In this document: positions 42,941 through 54,148 of the stretch, one piece after another
Layout of the letters: every line of letters starts with the position of its first letter
Numbering within the stretch: position 1 is the first letter of the stretch
Source of the DNA: Peronospora farinosa
Lineage: Eukaryota; Oomycota; Peronosporomycetes; Peronosporales; Peronosporaceae
DNA: 64,000 nucleotides
NCBI GenBank assembly: GCA_947646735.1
Contig: CANTFK010000633.1
Coordinates: 521,163-585,162, forward strand
Direction: 5' to 3'
Position numbers and translations under genes: made by a program
The notes under the pieces: generated by a model
The model's database searches: none
Told to the model about the DNA's origin: nothing
Seen by the model: only the letters and a program-made list of their open reading frames with translations

Positions 42941-45030
42941 CTGCCTACTCAGGCTTGAAACAACTAGTACGGTACTCGGCGTGTAATTTTTAGGGCTGTA
43001 TCGATTATTTAGAGTTTAAACAAATTGGTGTGCGGGGACATTATGCCCGTAAATCAAGCTCAATTGATGCCTCAATCCATCTTCAACCTTCGTTGTGGAA
43101 CACCACGAGCGTCCACAACCCGATATCTTGGCATGAAGAAAAACACATATCAGAGTTATGCTTGATGCCGATGAAATAGCGGTAAATGCAGTCGCACTCA
43201 TAGCGCTATCCGTCATGTCCTGAACGCAATCGCTGACTCTGTGGCTTCGATAAAGTTTCGTGGCACAATGGCTAAACCACATTCCAGCAGGTTTCTAAAT
43301 TTGTGACAGTTCCCTGTAGAAGCGGCTTTTTGACGAGACGCGCAACTAGCTTTGACGCAGCCGCTACATATGGAGCCACTACCAGCAGACATTCGCTAAA
43401 TTTGCGGCTCCTTGTGCTGTAAGTACATTGACAAGGGTTTGTAAAAAGCACAAAATCATGTAAGAACCTCATGGCATCTAAACCAGCCCTCTTTGTTAAA
43501 TTGCAGTCGTCGGTCGGTGCTCGGAACAATTGAGATGGTAATCAAGCCTCAGGACGCCAGCTAAATGGCACACCTTACAACACGAACATTTTGCTCAAAC
43601 CATTAGCGACAATTTATAAGTACAGCAACGGTGTCTTATTTTGCAAAAACTGGCCTCCAATCACGGCTGAAAATTGACTGATAAAGGCAACGCAAGTTTG
43701 CGCGTTTTCTGCTAGATCTTGCCGACGAGACCCATTTATGGGTACGATGCGCTAAAAATGTTCTGGATAGATGAAACAAGCCTGCTTGCAGGCTTCTTTG
43801 ACACGAGTGCTGCGTTAGTGGGGGGGGGGGGGGAGCGCTGAAAGTTGGTTGATGCTGTAGATCGCGAGCATGACACAAAATAACGAACTTAGGAAGAAAG
43901 CTTTTCATCAACTTTGCCGATCATACGCGTCTTTTTAAGCTAGTCGCAAGAGCGCGGAGATACACTCTGCTGCTTTCCACCAAGTCAGCTTCGCTGAGCA
44001 AGGCGCTAGCGTAGACTCTGCCTTTGCCTATGCATAGCTAAGGAAAAGCCCTTTATAAATCTCTTCCTATCCCGCCATGTCTCATTATGCTCCTGCTACT
44101 GCAGATCCTAATCCTAGTGAGAAGGATGCAACTGCCTTGGGTCATCATCGCCTACTTTTGGTTAATGGTCTCTTAATTTCCGAGCTGAGGACTCTCCTTA
44201 CTGCTATGCAGCTGGACCCTCCGATATGGTAGGCCATCCTTCTGACAAAAGTATTCCCGACGTCAGGACGATCTTGTCGGAGAGGTATCTCAATCTCTAG
44301 GGGGCACCCATGTCATATCACATGATACGAGTTACGCCCATGGCCACGACGTTTCTTTGAATAAGTGTTCACACGACAGTGGCGAGCATAATGCTCGTTG
44401 AGCGAGACCGGGAAAAGTCGATGACCTGAGGCGACTTGGAGCGAGTAGCTTGAAAGGTTCTCGCACTCCGTCGACAAATTATCGAGCAGGAAAAGCGGTA
44501 TGGGTTGCCCCTTCAATGCTTTCAACGTTAGCTTGGCCATCTTGTTTATGATTTAACAACTTAAAAAGCAGTTGAGAAGGTATTCAAGCCCTTGACAGCA
44601 TCGACAATCCGTGCATGCCCGAAGCTCATGCAACAAAGAGACATGCATGGGCGCGCATATAGACGATTTTCACTTGACTATCCTTGAGTCACAGCTACTT
44701 TCCTTCATGTTGTGGTACTGCACGGGATTAAATCACACGAGTTTAATGATCCGTGAAACCTGCTCACGCACTGTTTCACTCACTCTATTTTTAACTTCAC
44801 TCACTTTAATACTAGTGTAACGATACACCGCAGTCTACAAGATCATAGCTGAGAAAAAACGCAAGACGCATGTTTGCCGAACTGTTGATGGTATTAGTGA
44901 AATCAAATGCTTTTTTTGCGTGGAAATTGGGAGCGCTTGTGGCTGAAATATAAACTTATAGATAGCATCTTGTCATGTCTCACATGGAAGATATATACCC
45001 CTGGTTACGCTCTCGGTTACACTCACTGAA
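42941..45030. other. 2-kb intergenic region with small features only
   Basis: It contains a run of 14 G at 43820-43833 and an ATG-initiated 51-codon frame at 44077-44232 (PNPSEKDATALGHHR, then a helical ISELRTLLTAMQL part loosely like a SAP helix). A short open frame in another register follows it, suggesting a decayed longer coding region. No family was recognised. Confidence 0.4.
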
Positions 45031-45928
45031 ATGGCCGCCGGGGGTAAGTCGCAGCGCAAGCGACTGCAGCGACAGCTAGAGTTCTATCTAAGCGAGAGCA
45101 ATCTTCGCCAAGACAAGTTTTTGCAGCAGGCCATGGACGAGCAGGGCTTCGTGCCTGTGCACGTTCTTCTGTCCTTCAACAAGTGCGTCCATCATTGCGT
45201 GCTTACGTGGCATTCCATTTCGTGCTGATTAAGTGGATGTTATCCCCAACTTTAGGTTGAAGATGCTCAAGGCAACCGAACGCATGATTTTGGATGAGGC
45301 AGAGAAGTCATCGGCGATTCGCGTCGATCGTCCGCGCTCTTGCATCGCGGCGAAGGTCGTGCCAGCGGGTGACCAAAGTGACGACGCAGGTGCGGCACCT
45401 AACGAGCCCATTACCACACAAAAATGCGCCCTAACGATAAACTGTGTCTAATCGTCTGTTACAGACGCCAGAACGATCTATATCGACAGCTTCAGTGCTA
45501 CGGACGACCACGATTCGCTGCGACGCGTCTTCGCCAAATTTGGCAAGGTGAACCTGGTGAGCTTGCCGAGATTTCCGCAAAGCAAGAAGTTTAAGGGTTT
45601 TGGCTTTGTGGAGTTTTCTGATCAGCATATTGCTGACGCTGTTGTCAGCTCGTCGAACGCAAATTTAAATGGGGTTCGCGTCATGAGTAAGACGCGATGG
45701 CTCGAGATGAAGGAGCAATTGAAACGTCAGTTGTACCGCACTGACGTAGCTGCAGGCACTGGTAGTGATAAAGCCGATGCACCAGACGGATCTAAAAGCT
45801 GTGAGTTGGGCAACAGTGCCGTTACTATTACCAAAACAAAGAAGCGTCGGACACCAACGGCAAGAGAGCACGTACATTTCGGTGACGATAATATCAACGA
45901 AGGAGCTACTAAGAAACACAAAGTATAA
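45031..45928 (+). CDS. La-module RNA-binding protein (La motif plus RRM), three exons
   Basis: Exons 45031-45182, 45256-45389 and 45465-45928 join in frame to 249 residues. The first exon holds the La motif: RQLEFYLSESNLRQDKFLQQ and MDEQGFVPVHVLLSFNK, continued by LKMLKATERMILDEAEKSS in exon 2. An RRM follows: RTIYIDSFSATDDHDSLRRV (RNP2 ITIYI-like), FGKVNLVSLPRF, and KKFKGFGFVEFSDQHIADAV (RNP1 KGFGFVEF). La modules bind the UUU-OH 3' ends of RNA polymerase III transcripts. The basic C-terminal tail (TKTKKRRTPTAREH, TKKHKV) is short. It may be La itself or LARP7; the size favours a short La homologue. Both introns (73 and 75 nt) use GTGCG donors. Confidence 0.88.
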
Positions 45929-45950
45929 TTAAAGCCACAATTACTCTTTA

Positions 45951-47910
45951 TTAGATGCGGTAAGCTGCCGGGTCGACATGCTCAAGATCGTATAAGTGGG
46001 CGATCTTCTTCATCATTTCTTTTCGACTTTTGCTCGTGGCGTTGTCAAACAGAAGATCGTAAAGTGAACTGAGGTTGAACGCGACCACGCCATTGAGAAA
46101 CCGCTGCGGGTTTGACCTGATCATTCGCTCAAGCGCAGCAACGGCTGCCTTTACGTCGCAGCAGTAAAGTGCGCAGATTGCATAGTTATTGACGGCTGAG
46201 CACACAATATCTTCATCAAGGAAAATCTCTGCATCAGAGTTCGTCGACGTCGAGACTTGCGTGTTTCGCAAATACAGAATGGAGTTAAACGCGCCCAGCG
46301 CTTCTTGCAGCTTGTTCTGCGCAAAAAACAATAAACCGTCATTCAAAAGCAAGCGTGCTTCTAGTTCTTTCACCCAATTTGTCGGAACTCCACCGTCATT
46401 GCCAACACCAGTTTTCACTTGGCTAGTGTGATCGCGAGCAGCCTTAAACAGCTTCTCTGCAGCCGCCAGGTCACCCATCTGCAGACGAATGCGCCCCACT
46501 CGGGACAATACGGTTACTTTTTCCTTATCGTCCAAAAAGCTAACCTGTAAATTAATTAACATAATATCAAATTATCGTTAGTCAGCAGGCATCTAGCCAC
46601 GACCATCTTAAATCTACAGCACTTACATCAATCTGCGAACAGATACGCAAGGCCAGCATGAACTTTTGCTGATGCACTAGATGATTTGCGAGCGCAAACT
46701 GTGCGATTCGTAGCCACCGTGCAGCCACTTTCAATTCGACACCCAGACGAGGCATCGTCTCATTCTTTTGAATTGCGCTTTGCAGTCGCGTGTTCAAGTG
46801 GAACAGCTGCTTCTCGTGCATTGTAGATTTTCCTTGACATTTGCTTAGTAGCGCTTGGAGGAGGAGCAGACGGATAGGCACGAACGGGGTTACCCCACTC
46901 GCTATTGATATTTCGTCAAGGTTTCCAATCTGATCCAGCACACTGGTTGCATTATCGTAGTGACCCTCTTTAATGAGGCCGGCAAGCCACCAGGACTTGA
47001 TTTCTAGCGTCAAGTTGACATCTCTCGACGGGCTCTGCAGCATTGATAGCGATTTTTTCGTCAATGACTTCCATCGCTTCTGGGCGTACAGCACTTCTAA
47101 GCCTTCCACAGTGTCTGGGATGTCTGCTAGAAGGAGCTTGTTTGCGGGAGGGGTCGCAAAGCATTCATCTACTGGCATTTTAAAAAAATCGTCGACCAGC
47201 TTGTCCGAGGATGGAGCTTTGAGCGTAATTGGAGAGGCTGACGAGGATGATAGTGTTGCATCATGGTCCGACTTTGGCGGGGAAGAGGCGCTTTGTGCGT
47301 CTGGCATGCGTAATCCAGGTGTTGCCGCTGATGATGAAGAAGTTCGGAGCGACTGCGACCGAGCGGTGTCCCCATATCCGAGAAATGGTGCAGCAGGAGG
47401 AGGTGTTTGTCCAAACGGACGCAATGACGAATGTTGCTGTTGTTGATACGGCGCATATTCTTGTGCAGTTCGAGAAGGGGGTTGGGACCTGTTAAATGAT
47501 GATGACATCGAACTCTGCGAAGGGGTTCGATGTGAGTGCCGTGACGACATCGAACTAGATACCAATACTTTTTCTGGACTGCCAAACAAATTTTTGTAAG
47601 CGTCCTGCTGGCTTGGCTGTCCAGAAGAAGAGCTTGGGCCAAAAAGGTCTTCCGCTAACGTTCGACTAGCATCCCCTGACATCTCACTGTGGGATTGTTG
47701 CATCGAAAATGGCGGAACTATCCCAGTAGGGCTTCCAAATGGGTCGGTACTAGATCGATACCGCTGAGACGATGAAGGGGCAGTTTGCCCGAAAAGGTCG
47801 ATCGCCGATGGTGGTGTAGCTTGTCCGAGAAAATCAAACGTAGCATCTGGTCGGTGTGGAGGCTTGTCAGCAAAGAGTGACGGAGGGGGTTCAGATAAAG
47901 CGCTAGCCAT
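45951..47910 (-). CDS. TRAPPC12: TRAPP complex subunit 12 (TRAPPC12), two exons
   Basis: Exon 1 is 46627-47910, exon 2 is 45951-46544, joined in phase 0 over an 82-nt intron (GTAAGT..TTACAG), giving 625 residues. TRAPPC12 is a TPR-like subunit of the TRAPPIII vesicle-tethering complex in the early secretory pathway and autophagy. The first 240 residues are Ser/Pro/Gln-rich and probably disordered, with short repeats of the DLFG type (ATFDFLGQATPP, AIDLFGQTA, EDLFGPSSSS, KNLFGSPEK) that resemble adaptor-binding motifs. The rest is helical TPR: KSWWLAGLIKEGHYDNATSV, GRIRLQMGDLAAAEKLFKAA, NNYAICALYCCDVKAAVAAL and NPQRFLNGVVAFNLSSLYDL, the last matching the family's conserved end. Its 3' end is 22 bp from that of the La-module gene. 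Confidence 0.88.
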
Positions 47911-48382
47911 TGACGCCGATAGATGTCGCTGCGGAACCAGCGGCGTGGATAGTTGCGTCGGTGTAGCGCGTACCGCGTGACCTGCGTAGCCAAGTCTAAG
48001 CGATACACCAATTGTCGTCTAATCGAAGTCAAACAGCACAACGAACCTGGAAACTGACCGGGGGCACCAAAACCAGGCCGAACCTGATTAATCATAGCTA
48101 CAGGGCTACAAAAGAGTGTACTGGTAAGAGCACAAGTATAGGTTGGCCACTTAAGAGAAGCAAAAACTACCCGGACGCGAATGGGGAAGGCCTTGCTTCG
48201 GATGGAACGGTAGGCCCGCTAGTATTGACAGTGTCATGTACCGGCGGCTGCTGTGGGGGGAAGCTCCCTGCCATTCTGTAGAACGATCTCTTTTGTGTGC
48301 TAATATTAGCCTATCAGCATTTTTTGATTAATGCACCTGATACTATACTCTGACTTAAAGTAGAGATTATCCTGGCCATAGT
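47911..48382. other. Upstream region of TRAPPC12, no gene seen
   Basis: Contains the presumed promoter of the minus-strand TRAPPC12 gene. A plus-strand open frame (48012-48281) has no domain. Retroelement sequence starts at 48383. Confidence 0.5.
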
Positions 48383-49020
48383 TGTAACGGGGTTACACGA
48401 CGGTTGTAACATCATTCCGAAAGTTTACGGTTGAAGTTTCCTTTTATTGCATATAATGCATTTTTGATACATCTCTTTAGAGAGGTATTAAGTATAAGCG
48501 CTAAAGATACGGTATTCGGTAATACCGTATCTTATTGATTAGGATTCGATAATCGATAACGCTGTACTAAGTACATCATACACAGATGTTTAGACGATAC
48601 ATCGTCCAATAGCAAAGTCTGCACATTATAATTACTATTATAGTAATTAATCTAGTGTAGTGTACTTAGAGTAGGACTATTCATAAAATCTTAATGCATA
48701 AATAAATCAGTTCTCATTTTGAGTTTAAGATCGCAAGTCGTCCTGACTTGTTCTCTTGTGCACTTCGTGCGTTGGTTTTCTGCACCTTAAAGCTTCTAGC
48801 TTGTTCTTGCACAATGTGCGTTGTTTCTCTGAACCTTAGCTTACTGCTTGTTGACTAAAAGTCTCTTTCCTAGTTCCTTAAAACAGGGTGACTTTAAGTC
48901 GTTTAATTAGTTCCTAAGAACTAAGTAGCTTTTAGCCTTAACTCTATTTAGTTCTCTAAAACTAAGAGGATTTCAGCCTAAAGTCTTCCTCTGGCTAAAG
49001 AGCTGTGCAGCTCCGATACA
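48383..49020 (+). repeat. 5' LTR of a third LTR-retrotransposon family (C)
   Basis: Starts TGTAACGGGGTTACAC and ends GATACA, 638 bp. It is followed at once by a primer-binding-like CTTGGTAGCACTTG, very like that after the family A LTR at 5093. No second copy is in the window, so the ends are inferred from the TG..CA borders and the adjoining PBS-like site. Confidence 0.6.
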
Positions 49021-49933
49021 CTTGGTAGCACTTGTAGTCAATCCTACACCTGAGTCTTTAAAGACTGACCATCTGTGAGGATGGAGAATCAAAATCACCT
49101 CTCTGAGGCGCAACGACTCGCACTCCTTCGCTATAGAACAGAAGTGCTATTGGCGCGAGCCATTAACTGAGTCAGTGAGTGTGAGTGTTTGAGTTGATAA
49201 ACTCCAATGTCAATAATAATAGTGTTGAACAGAGTTCAATGACACCTAGTGGAACGGCACGTACTCCGTTGAGTGATACTCATAGTAATATTGAGACACT
49301 GGATGTCGGTGATGACATCGGCTCTAGTATAGAGTAAGTTAAGGTCGATGACCTTGTTAGTGATATTGGCTGTAAATGCGATTCACTGGATGTCGGTAAT
49401 GACATCGGCTCTTGTATAGAGCAAGTTAAGGTCGATGAACTTGTTAGTGATGTCACTGGTACTAGCGACTCACTGGATGTCAATACTGACATCGGCTCTC
49501 GCATAGGGCAGGTTAAGGTCAAGGAATCTGTTGACCTTGGGGATGATGTTATCCCAATTACTTTACAAAGTACGGTCTCGTCAATGATACGGCAGCGTCG
49601 CCAACAGCAGATGGCGACTGCGAGACGTAAAACGTCTGTTTTATCGCGTAGTAATGTCAGTACACCCTGGTAAACCGAGTGACAGATGATGTAAATGGTG
49701 AGGTTGACCTTGAGGTCCTCCCATCACTAAATGCTCTCTTAGAGCTAGATGAAATGTCTGTGGATGAAATTCATCAGGCCTTGAAGGCAGGTGCTTTATC
49801 CGATATGGTAATCATTCGACCTTATCTCGAGCTGAACTCATCCTCATTTGTCGATGAGACAGTCCTCGAAGATACAAAGGCGGCACTTAATGCACGTGTG
49901 GCGAAGCGAAGGAGTGAATTTGGCGAAGTGTGA
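49021..49933 (+). pseudogene. Gag-like fragment of family C with acidic tandem repeats
   Basis: An ATG at about 49081 (MENQNHLSEAQRLALLRYRT) opens a short frame that stops soon after. Downstream, coding-like sequence in another frame has three copies of an about 87-bp unit (49297-49520) of the form SLDVGNDIGSCIEQVKVDEL. Next comes SMIRQRRQQQMATARRK, and then an 84-codon frame at 49679-49933 ([34 protein letters not shown]). Position after an LTR and PBS suggests the N-terminal part of Gag. No capsid or zinc knuckle follows, so the element is truncated at the duplicated module that begins near 49898. Confidence 0.5.
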
Positions 49934-50775
49934 TCGCATATTTTCGGTTAAGTCCGAAATGGCCAATATTGATGCATCGCGATCTCGCAGAATAGTTTCG
50001 AGATGATGGCAAATGGGATGGAAAACAGTGAGCGGTGGAGTTTGTAGTTCTATGTGGGTTAAATATGGCCTAGAAACTACGCAATTGCGATCTCCGGTAT
50101 CTTTCGATGGCGATCCGCGTGAACGCGATCGCTAAGAAGGAGGATTGGTACATCCACGTATGTGGAAGACGGTCTGGTGTGAATCACGTCGCTATGGAAG
50201 ACTGGAATGACATGTCATATAGATGGACCATCTCACATGACCCGAGAAACGGTGAAGATGATCCGGCGGACAGCAATCCGATATTAATTATTATTACCAC
50301 GATCCGATACTAATTATTAGTACCGCGATCCGATACTAATTATTAGTACCGCAATCCGATACTAATTTGTGGCGAAGTGAAGGAGTGAATTTCGCAAAGT
50401 GTGATTACATATTTTCGGTTAAGTCCGAAATGGCCAATATTGATGAGTCGCGATCTCGCGGCCAATATTAATGAGTCGCGATCTCGCAGAAAGGTTTCGA
50501 GATGACGTCAAATGGGATGGAAAACAGTGAATGGTGTAGTTTGCAGTTCTATGTGGGGTCAAATATGGCCTAGAAACTGCGCTATTGCGATCTCCAGCAT
50601 TTCCGATGGCAATCCGCGTGAACGCGATCGCTAAGAAGGAGGATGGGTACATCCAAGTATGTGGAAGACGGTCTGGTGTGGATCACATCGCTATGGAAGA
50701 CTGGAAGAGAGTGGACATGACATGTCACATAGATGGCCATCTCACATGACCTGAGAAACGGTGAAGAGGATAAGT
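49898..50775. repeat. Direct duplication of an about 470-bp module
   Basis: The stretch from about 49898 (GTGGCGAAGCGAAGGAGTGA) is repeated from about 50368 (GTGGCGAAGTGAAGGAGTGA). Both copies contain TTTTCGGTTAAGTCCGAAAT, GATGGAAAACAGTGA, GAACGCGATCGCTAAGAAGG and GTGGAAGACGGTCTGGTGTG, and both run into CGATCCGATATTAAT-type satellite units. Copy 2 has a small extra duplication (ATGAGTCGCGATCTCGC twice, 50443-50486). Confidence 0.85.
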
Positions 50776-51110
50776 CGTGATCCGGCGTATCGCGATCCGA
50801 TGCTAATTTATTAGTATCGCGATCCGATATTGATTTTTAGTACCGCGATCGGATATTAATTATTAGTATCGCGATCGGATATTAATTATTTAGTATCGCG
50901 ATCCGATATTAATTATTAGTACCGCGATCCGATATTAATTATTTAGTATCGCGATCCGATATTAATTATTTAGTAACGCGATCTGGTACTAATTATAAGT
51001 ACCGCGATCCGATATATTAATTATTAGTACCGCGATCCGATACTAATTATTAGTACCGCGATCCAAAATTAATTATTTAGTACCGCGATCTGGTACTAAA
51101 ATGGTATTAT
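50776..51110. repeat. Satellite of about 28-bp palindromic units
   Basis: About eleven units of roughly 27-29 bp, consensus near TAGTATCGCGATCCGATATT then AATTATT. A shorter array of the same unit lies at 50270-50366. Units contain nested palindromes: ATCGCGAT, GATATTAAT and TACTAATTATTAGTA, the last symmetric about its central base. It could extrude cruciforms. It borders the left side of the family B element. Confidence 0.85.
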
Positions 51111-51199
51111 ATCCGAGTGAGGTAGCGATCCAGATCGCAGCTATATTGGAGTGGACCACATTCCGAGATCTGATTTTTTCCGAAAGGGCGATACGTGGC

Positions 51200-51830
51200 A
51201 ACAGATCCTGAGCTACAGATAGTCAAGATCATAGGTTTTGGTATTTGATTGGTTAACATTAAACAGAGTTCAATTTGCTTCTAAGTACACGTGTCGACTT
51301 CTCTTCCGGGCTGAATTCTTTGGCCACCGGACGTCTCAAGGAAGTCTACATACTACGCAAGTCATATCCCTGGATTGTTTGGCCAGGGATTGCAAGAATT
51401 CTCAACAAAACAACTCAAGCTGCGATTGGACGCAGAGGACTAAGAAGTCCAGATACAAGATCGCGAGACGGCTCAAGTGGTCAGAAGGCAAGCGTATCAA
51501 GTATCAACCAATTGGATAAGGCGATCTCAAGGGAGATCAGGGCGACTCAATAGAGCACCCCAAGAACAACTGCGATCGTGTGAGGAATTCCACTCGATCG
51601 CCCCCCCCACCTATCCCTAACACAATCAAGTTCAACATCGACTCAAGTCTGCCGAGAAGAGAGCAACCCGCCCTACCGACGGGTACACAAGGTGAGGAAG
51701 GAAAGTTACACGGAATCGGGGTACCCCCTCCGTTAGTCGGTCGTCCGGGCGCCAGTGGAGAGTTGGAAACGCATCAGAAATTTTGCGAATCCCACTCCAC
51801 CACAATGGTGCGCGTGCCCGGATCTTCTGG
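51200..51830 (+). repeat. Left copy of inverted leader repeat, family B
   Basis: This region, leader and start of gag, matches the reverse complement of about 62440-63010. The clearest blocks: 51676-51696 is identical to the complement of 62554-62574 (21 nt), containing GGGTACACAAGGTGAG; 51711-51732 matches 62517-62538 with one mismatch (ATCGGGGTACCCCCTCCG). Weaker blocks run outward (GATACGTGGCA, CTAAGT..TTCCGGG..TTTGGCC). Boundaries are approximate. Confidence 0.75.
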
Positions 51831-54094
51831 TGACTCGGGATTTCACCGTGAGTCCCTGAGGGAAGATGTAAAGGTCAAAATTGAACCTGGGATTGAAGCG
51901 TCAGCGGCAAAGGGATCACCGCAGACGTGTGAAGAAAAAAGATCCCCGGATCATCAGCGTTTTGGGAGGGGCGCAGATGAGCAGAAAACAAAAGAGGAAG
52001 ATCGATCACTTGATCTGGAAGAAAAACCTCTACCCCCTCCCCAGGTCCTTTCGAGGACCCCTGCGGATCACGTTGCAAAACGCGATCCGCTGGATAAAAA
52101 CCCTTCGGTCATAACCGAGGGAAATTTATCCAAAACCACTTCGAATTCGAAGAAGAAGAAGAACTCGAAGCCATTTAGAGTGAAGATGAAGGCGCCTGAG
52201 TCGGATCATGATGATGCCGACATGAAGCTGGCGCATGAGGAAGACAAGACGAAAGGATGGCAACTGGATCAGCTGGAATGGTGTTTTCATTGGAAGGCGC
52301 TTAAAGATCTGTTGCCAAGCGATCCCGTTCTAAGGATTCTGAAGCCGAAGTTAATTGGATCGCTGCGAGGACCAATTTCAGCTCCCATTCCGACACCGAA
52401 CCAGTTAAAAGCGATTCGTCGGCTTATGGAGCTGCTCCAAAATGCTGGATTCACCGCTGGAGCTTTTGACGCGCAGGTGCTGTTGAAATGCGATCATGAT
52501 CGGGTGATCCAAGCAGGGCGATCTCTTTTTTCGAAGCTAGTTCCTCTAACTGGAGAGCGTGATCCGGTGAATCAGACGATCCAGCCGATTGCAGCTATAT
52601 CAAAAGGATATCATACTGGATCTTCGCAGTATATGTCAGCGGAATCCGAAGGGGAGTCGGACGACTCGATTAATATGCAGCGAATGTCACTTGGACCGGC
52701 TGGTGCAGCGCATATTCGCGAGCGACTGGCGACGATTAAGGCCAGAGAACAATCGACGACGGCACTCACAGCTGAATACATGAATGTGACTGGATCAGGT
52801 CAATTGCAATCCTATTTTGAAGCTGCTATGAGAAAGTACGAGCAGGATCAAGCTCGCATGATCGCCAGTCGATCCGCGATCCTCACAAACACCCCAAAAG
52901 TTTGCATTTCGGATGTGGATATGTAATCGGCCGGATCGCGTCAATCGCGATCCAATAATTACGATCCAGACGATTTGGGGTTGGAGGATCTAAGACGGCC
53001 ACAAGTCGAAAGTGCAGGCGCTTTACCTAATGGTGGACTTGTCACGCAGCGGATTCGAATGTCTGCGATTGCAGATCTAAAAGAATTTACAGGACGGGAC
53101 AAGGATGAAGATCGAGCGAGAAGTTTGATTGACAAGGCCAAGTCGGCGTTCTTACGCGACCAAGCCCCGGATGATGAAAATGCCTAGTATTTGGTGATTT
53201 ACTCACGGGGCCGGCACGAAATTGGTATAGCCAGTTAAGTCGATCCACTCGGAACTCTTGGAAGTCGTTGCTGGAAACCTTCATGATCCAGTATTGTGGA
53301 TATGGTATGTCTGTCGGGAGACAATACTATCATGCGAAGAAGCGATACGATGAAACGCCATTGGAATATTTGTATCGGCTGAATGTAGCCGCGATCCGAG
53401 CAATAATTCCCATTCGGGAGGGATCGCCCTCAATTCGCCGAGAACATGTGGAACATTTCATTGATACACTTGATGATCGCGATCTGGCTAAGCAGTTGAC
53501 GTTGTTACACCTTGGAGACGCCGATGATATGGAAGAAACTTTGCGAACATATCAACGCATGGAGGGAAGACAGTATCCGAGTGCAATGGGGTCAAGCAAA
53601 TTTCGTCAGCGATCTGCGTCGGCATCCACTCCGGTACCCTCGAAACCAACTCGTGCCGTGAGAGCGATTCGCCTGGAGGCAGTAGCAGTGAGTCAGACTC
53701 GGATATTAGTGGACCAGACGCCGAAACAGATCGACGCAACCTATGTGTGGCCACAGTACCAGATCGCGTGAAGAAATATAGTGATCAACGCGCGGGATCG
53801 GACCATTTGGATCAAGATCGCGGTCCAGATCGCGTGGTGAATCAGAAGGCTTGTACCCATTGTGGGTCGAAGAAGCACGATGATCGTGGATGCTGGAAGA
53901 GAGTAACGTGTCAGAAGTGTGGTCGTAAGGGACATCCTTCGGACAAGTGTTTTTACACCTGTGCTGCCTGCGGAGATATCTATGAACATGGAAAATGTCG
54001 AATGGAAGAATTCTACAACATGATACGCAAGTGGTATGTCCCAACCAAGCATGCTGGAATGCTTCCGTCGAAGGCTGAAGAAATGTTAAACTAG
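51805..54094 (+). pseudogene. gag: Gag of family B: coiled N-part, capsid, two zinc knuckles
   Basis: The first in-frame ATG is at 51805; the frame is open back to 51580 without an ATG. The first part (to TAA 52924) is charged and holds QLDQLEWCFHWKALKDLLPS and HIRERLATIKAREQSTTAL. After that stop the same frame continues with the classic oomycete Gypsy capsid start, NGGLVTQRIRMSAIADLKEF. A one-base shift near 53180 breaks the capsid, which resumes with MSVGRQYYHAKKRYDETPLEY and HVEHFIDTLDDRDLAKQL. A third frame (53747-54094) has the zinc knuckles CTHCGSKKHDDRGC and CQKCGRKGHPSDKC, plus a third Cys cluster CAACGDIYEHGKC. Non-functional as read. Confidence 0.8.
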
Positions 54095-54148
54095 GACGCT
54101 CGCCAGGTTGGAATCTGGTACGAGCCGAGCGTTCTAGGATCTGCATTT

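Noticed and set aside
47229..47495. Plus-strand frames across the TRAPPC12 N-terminus
   Set aside because: Low-complexity shadow; splice sites and TPR homology support the minus strand.
53706..54146. Minus-strand Cys/His-rich frame
   Set aside because: It is the complement of the Gag zinc knuckles.
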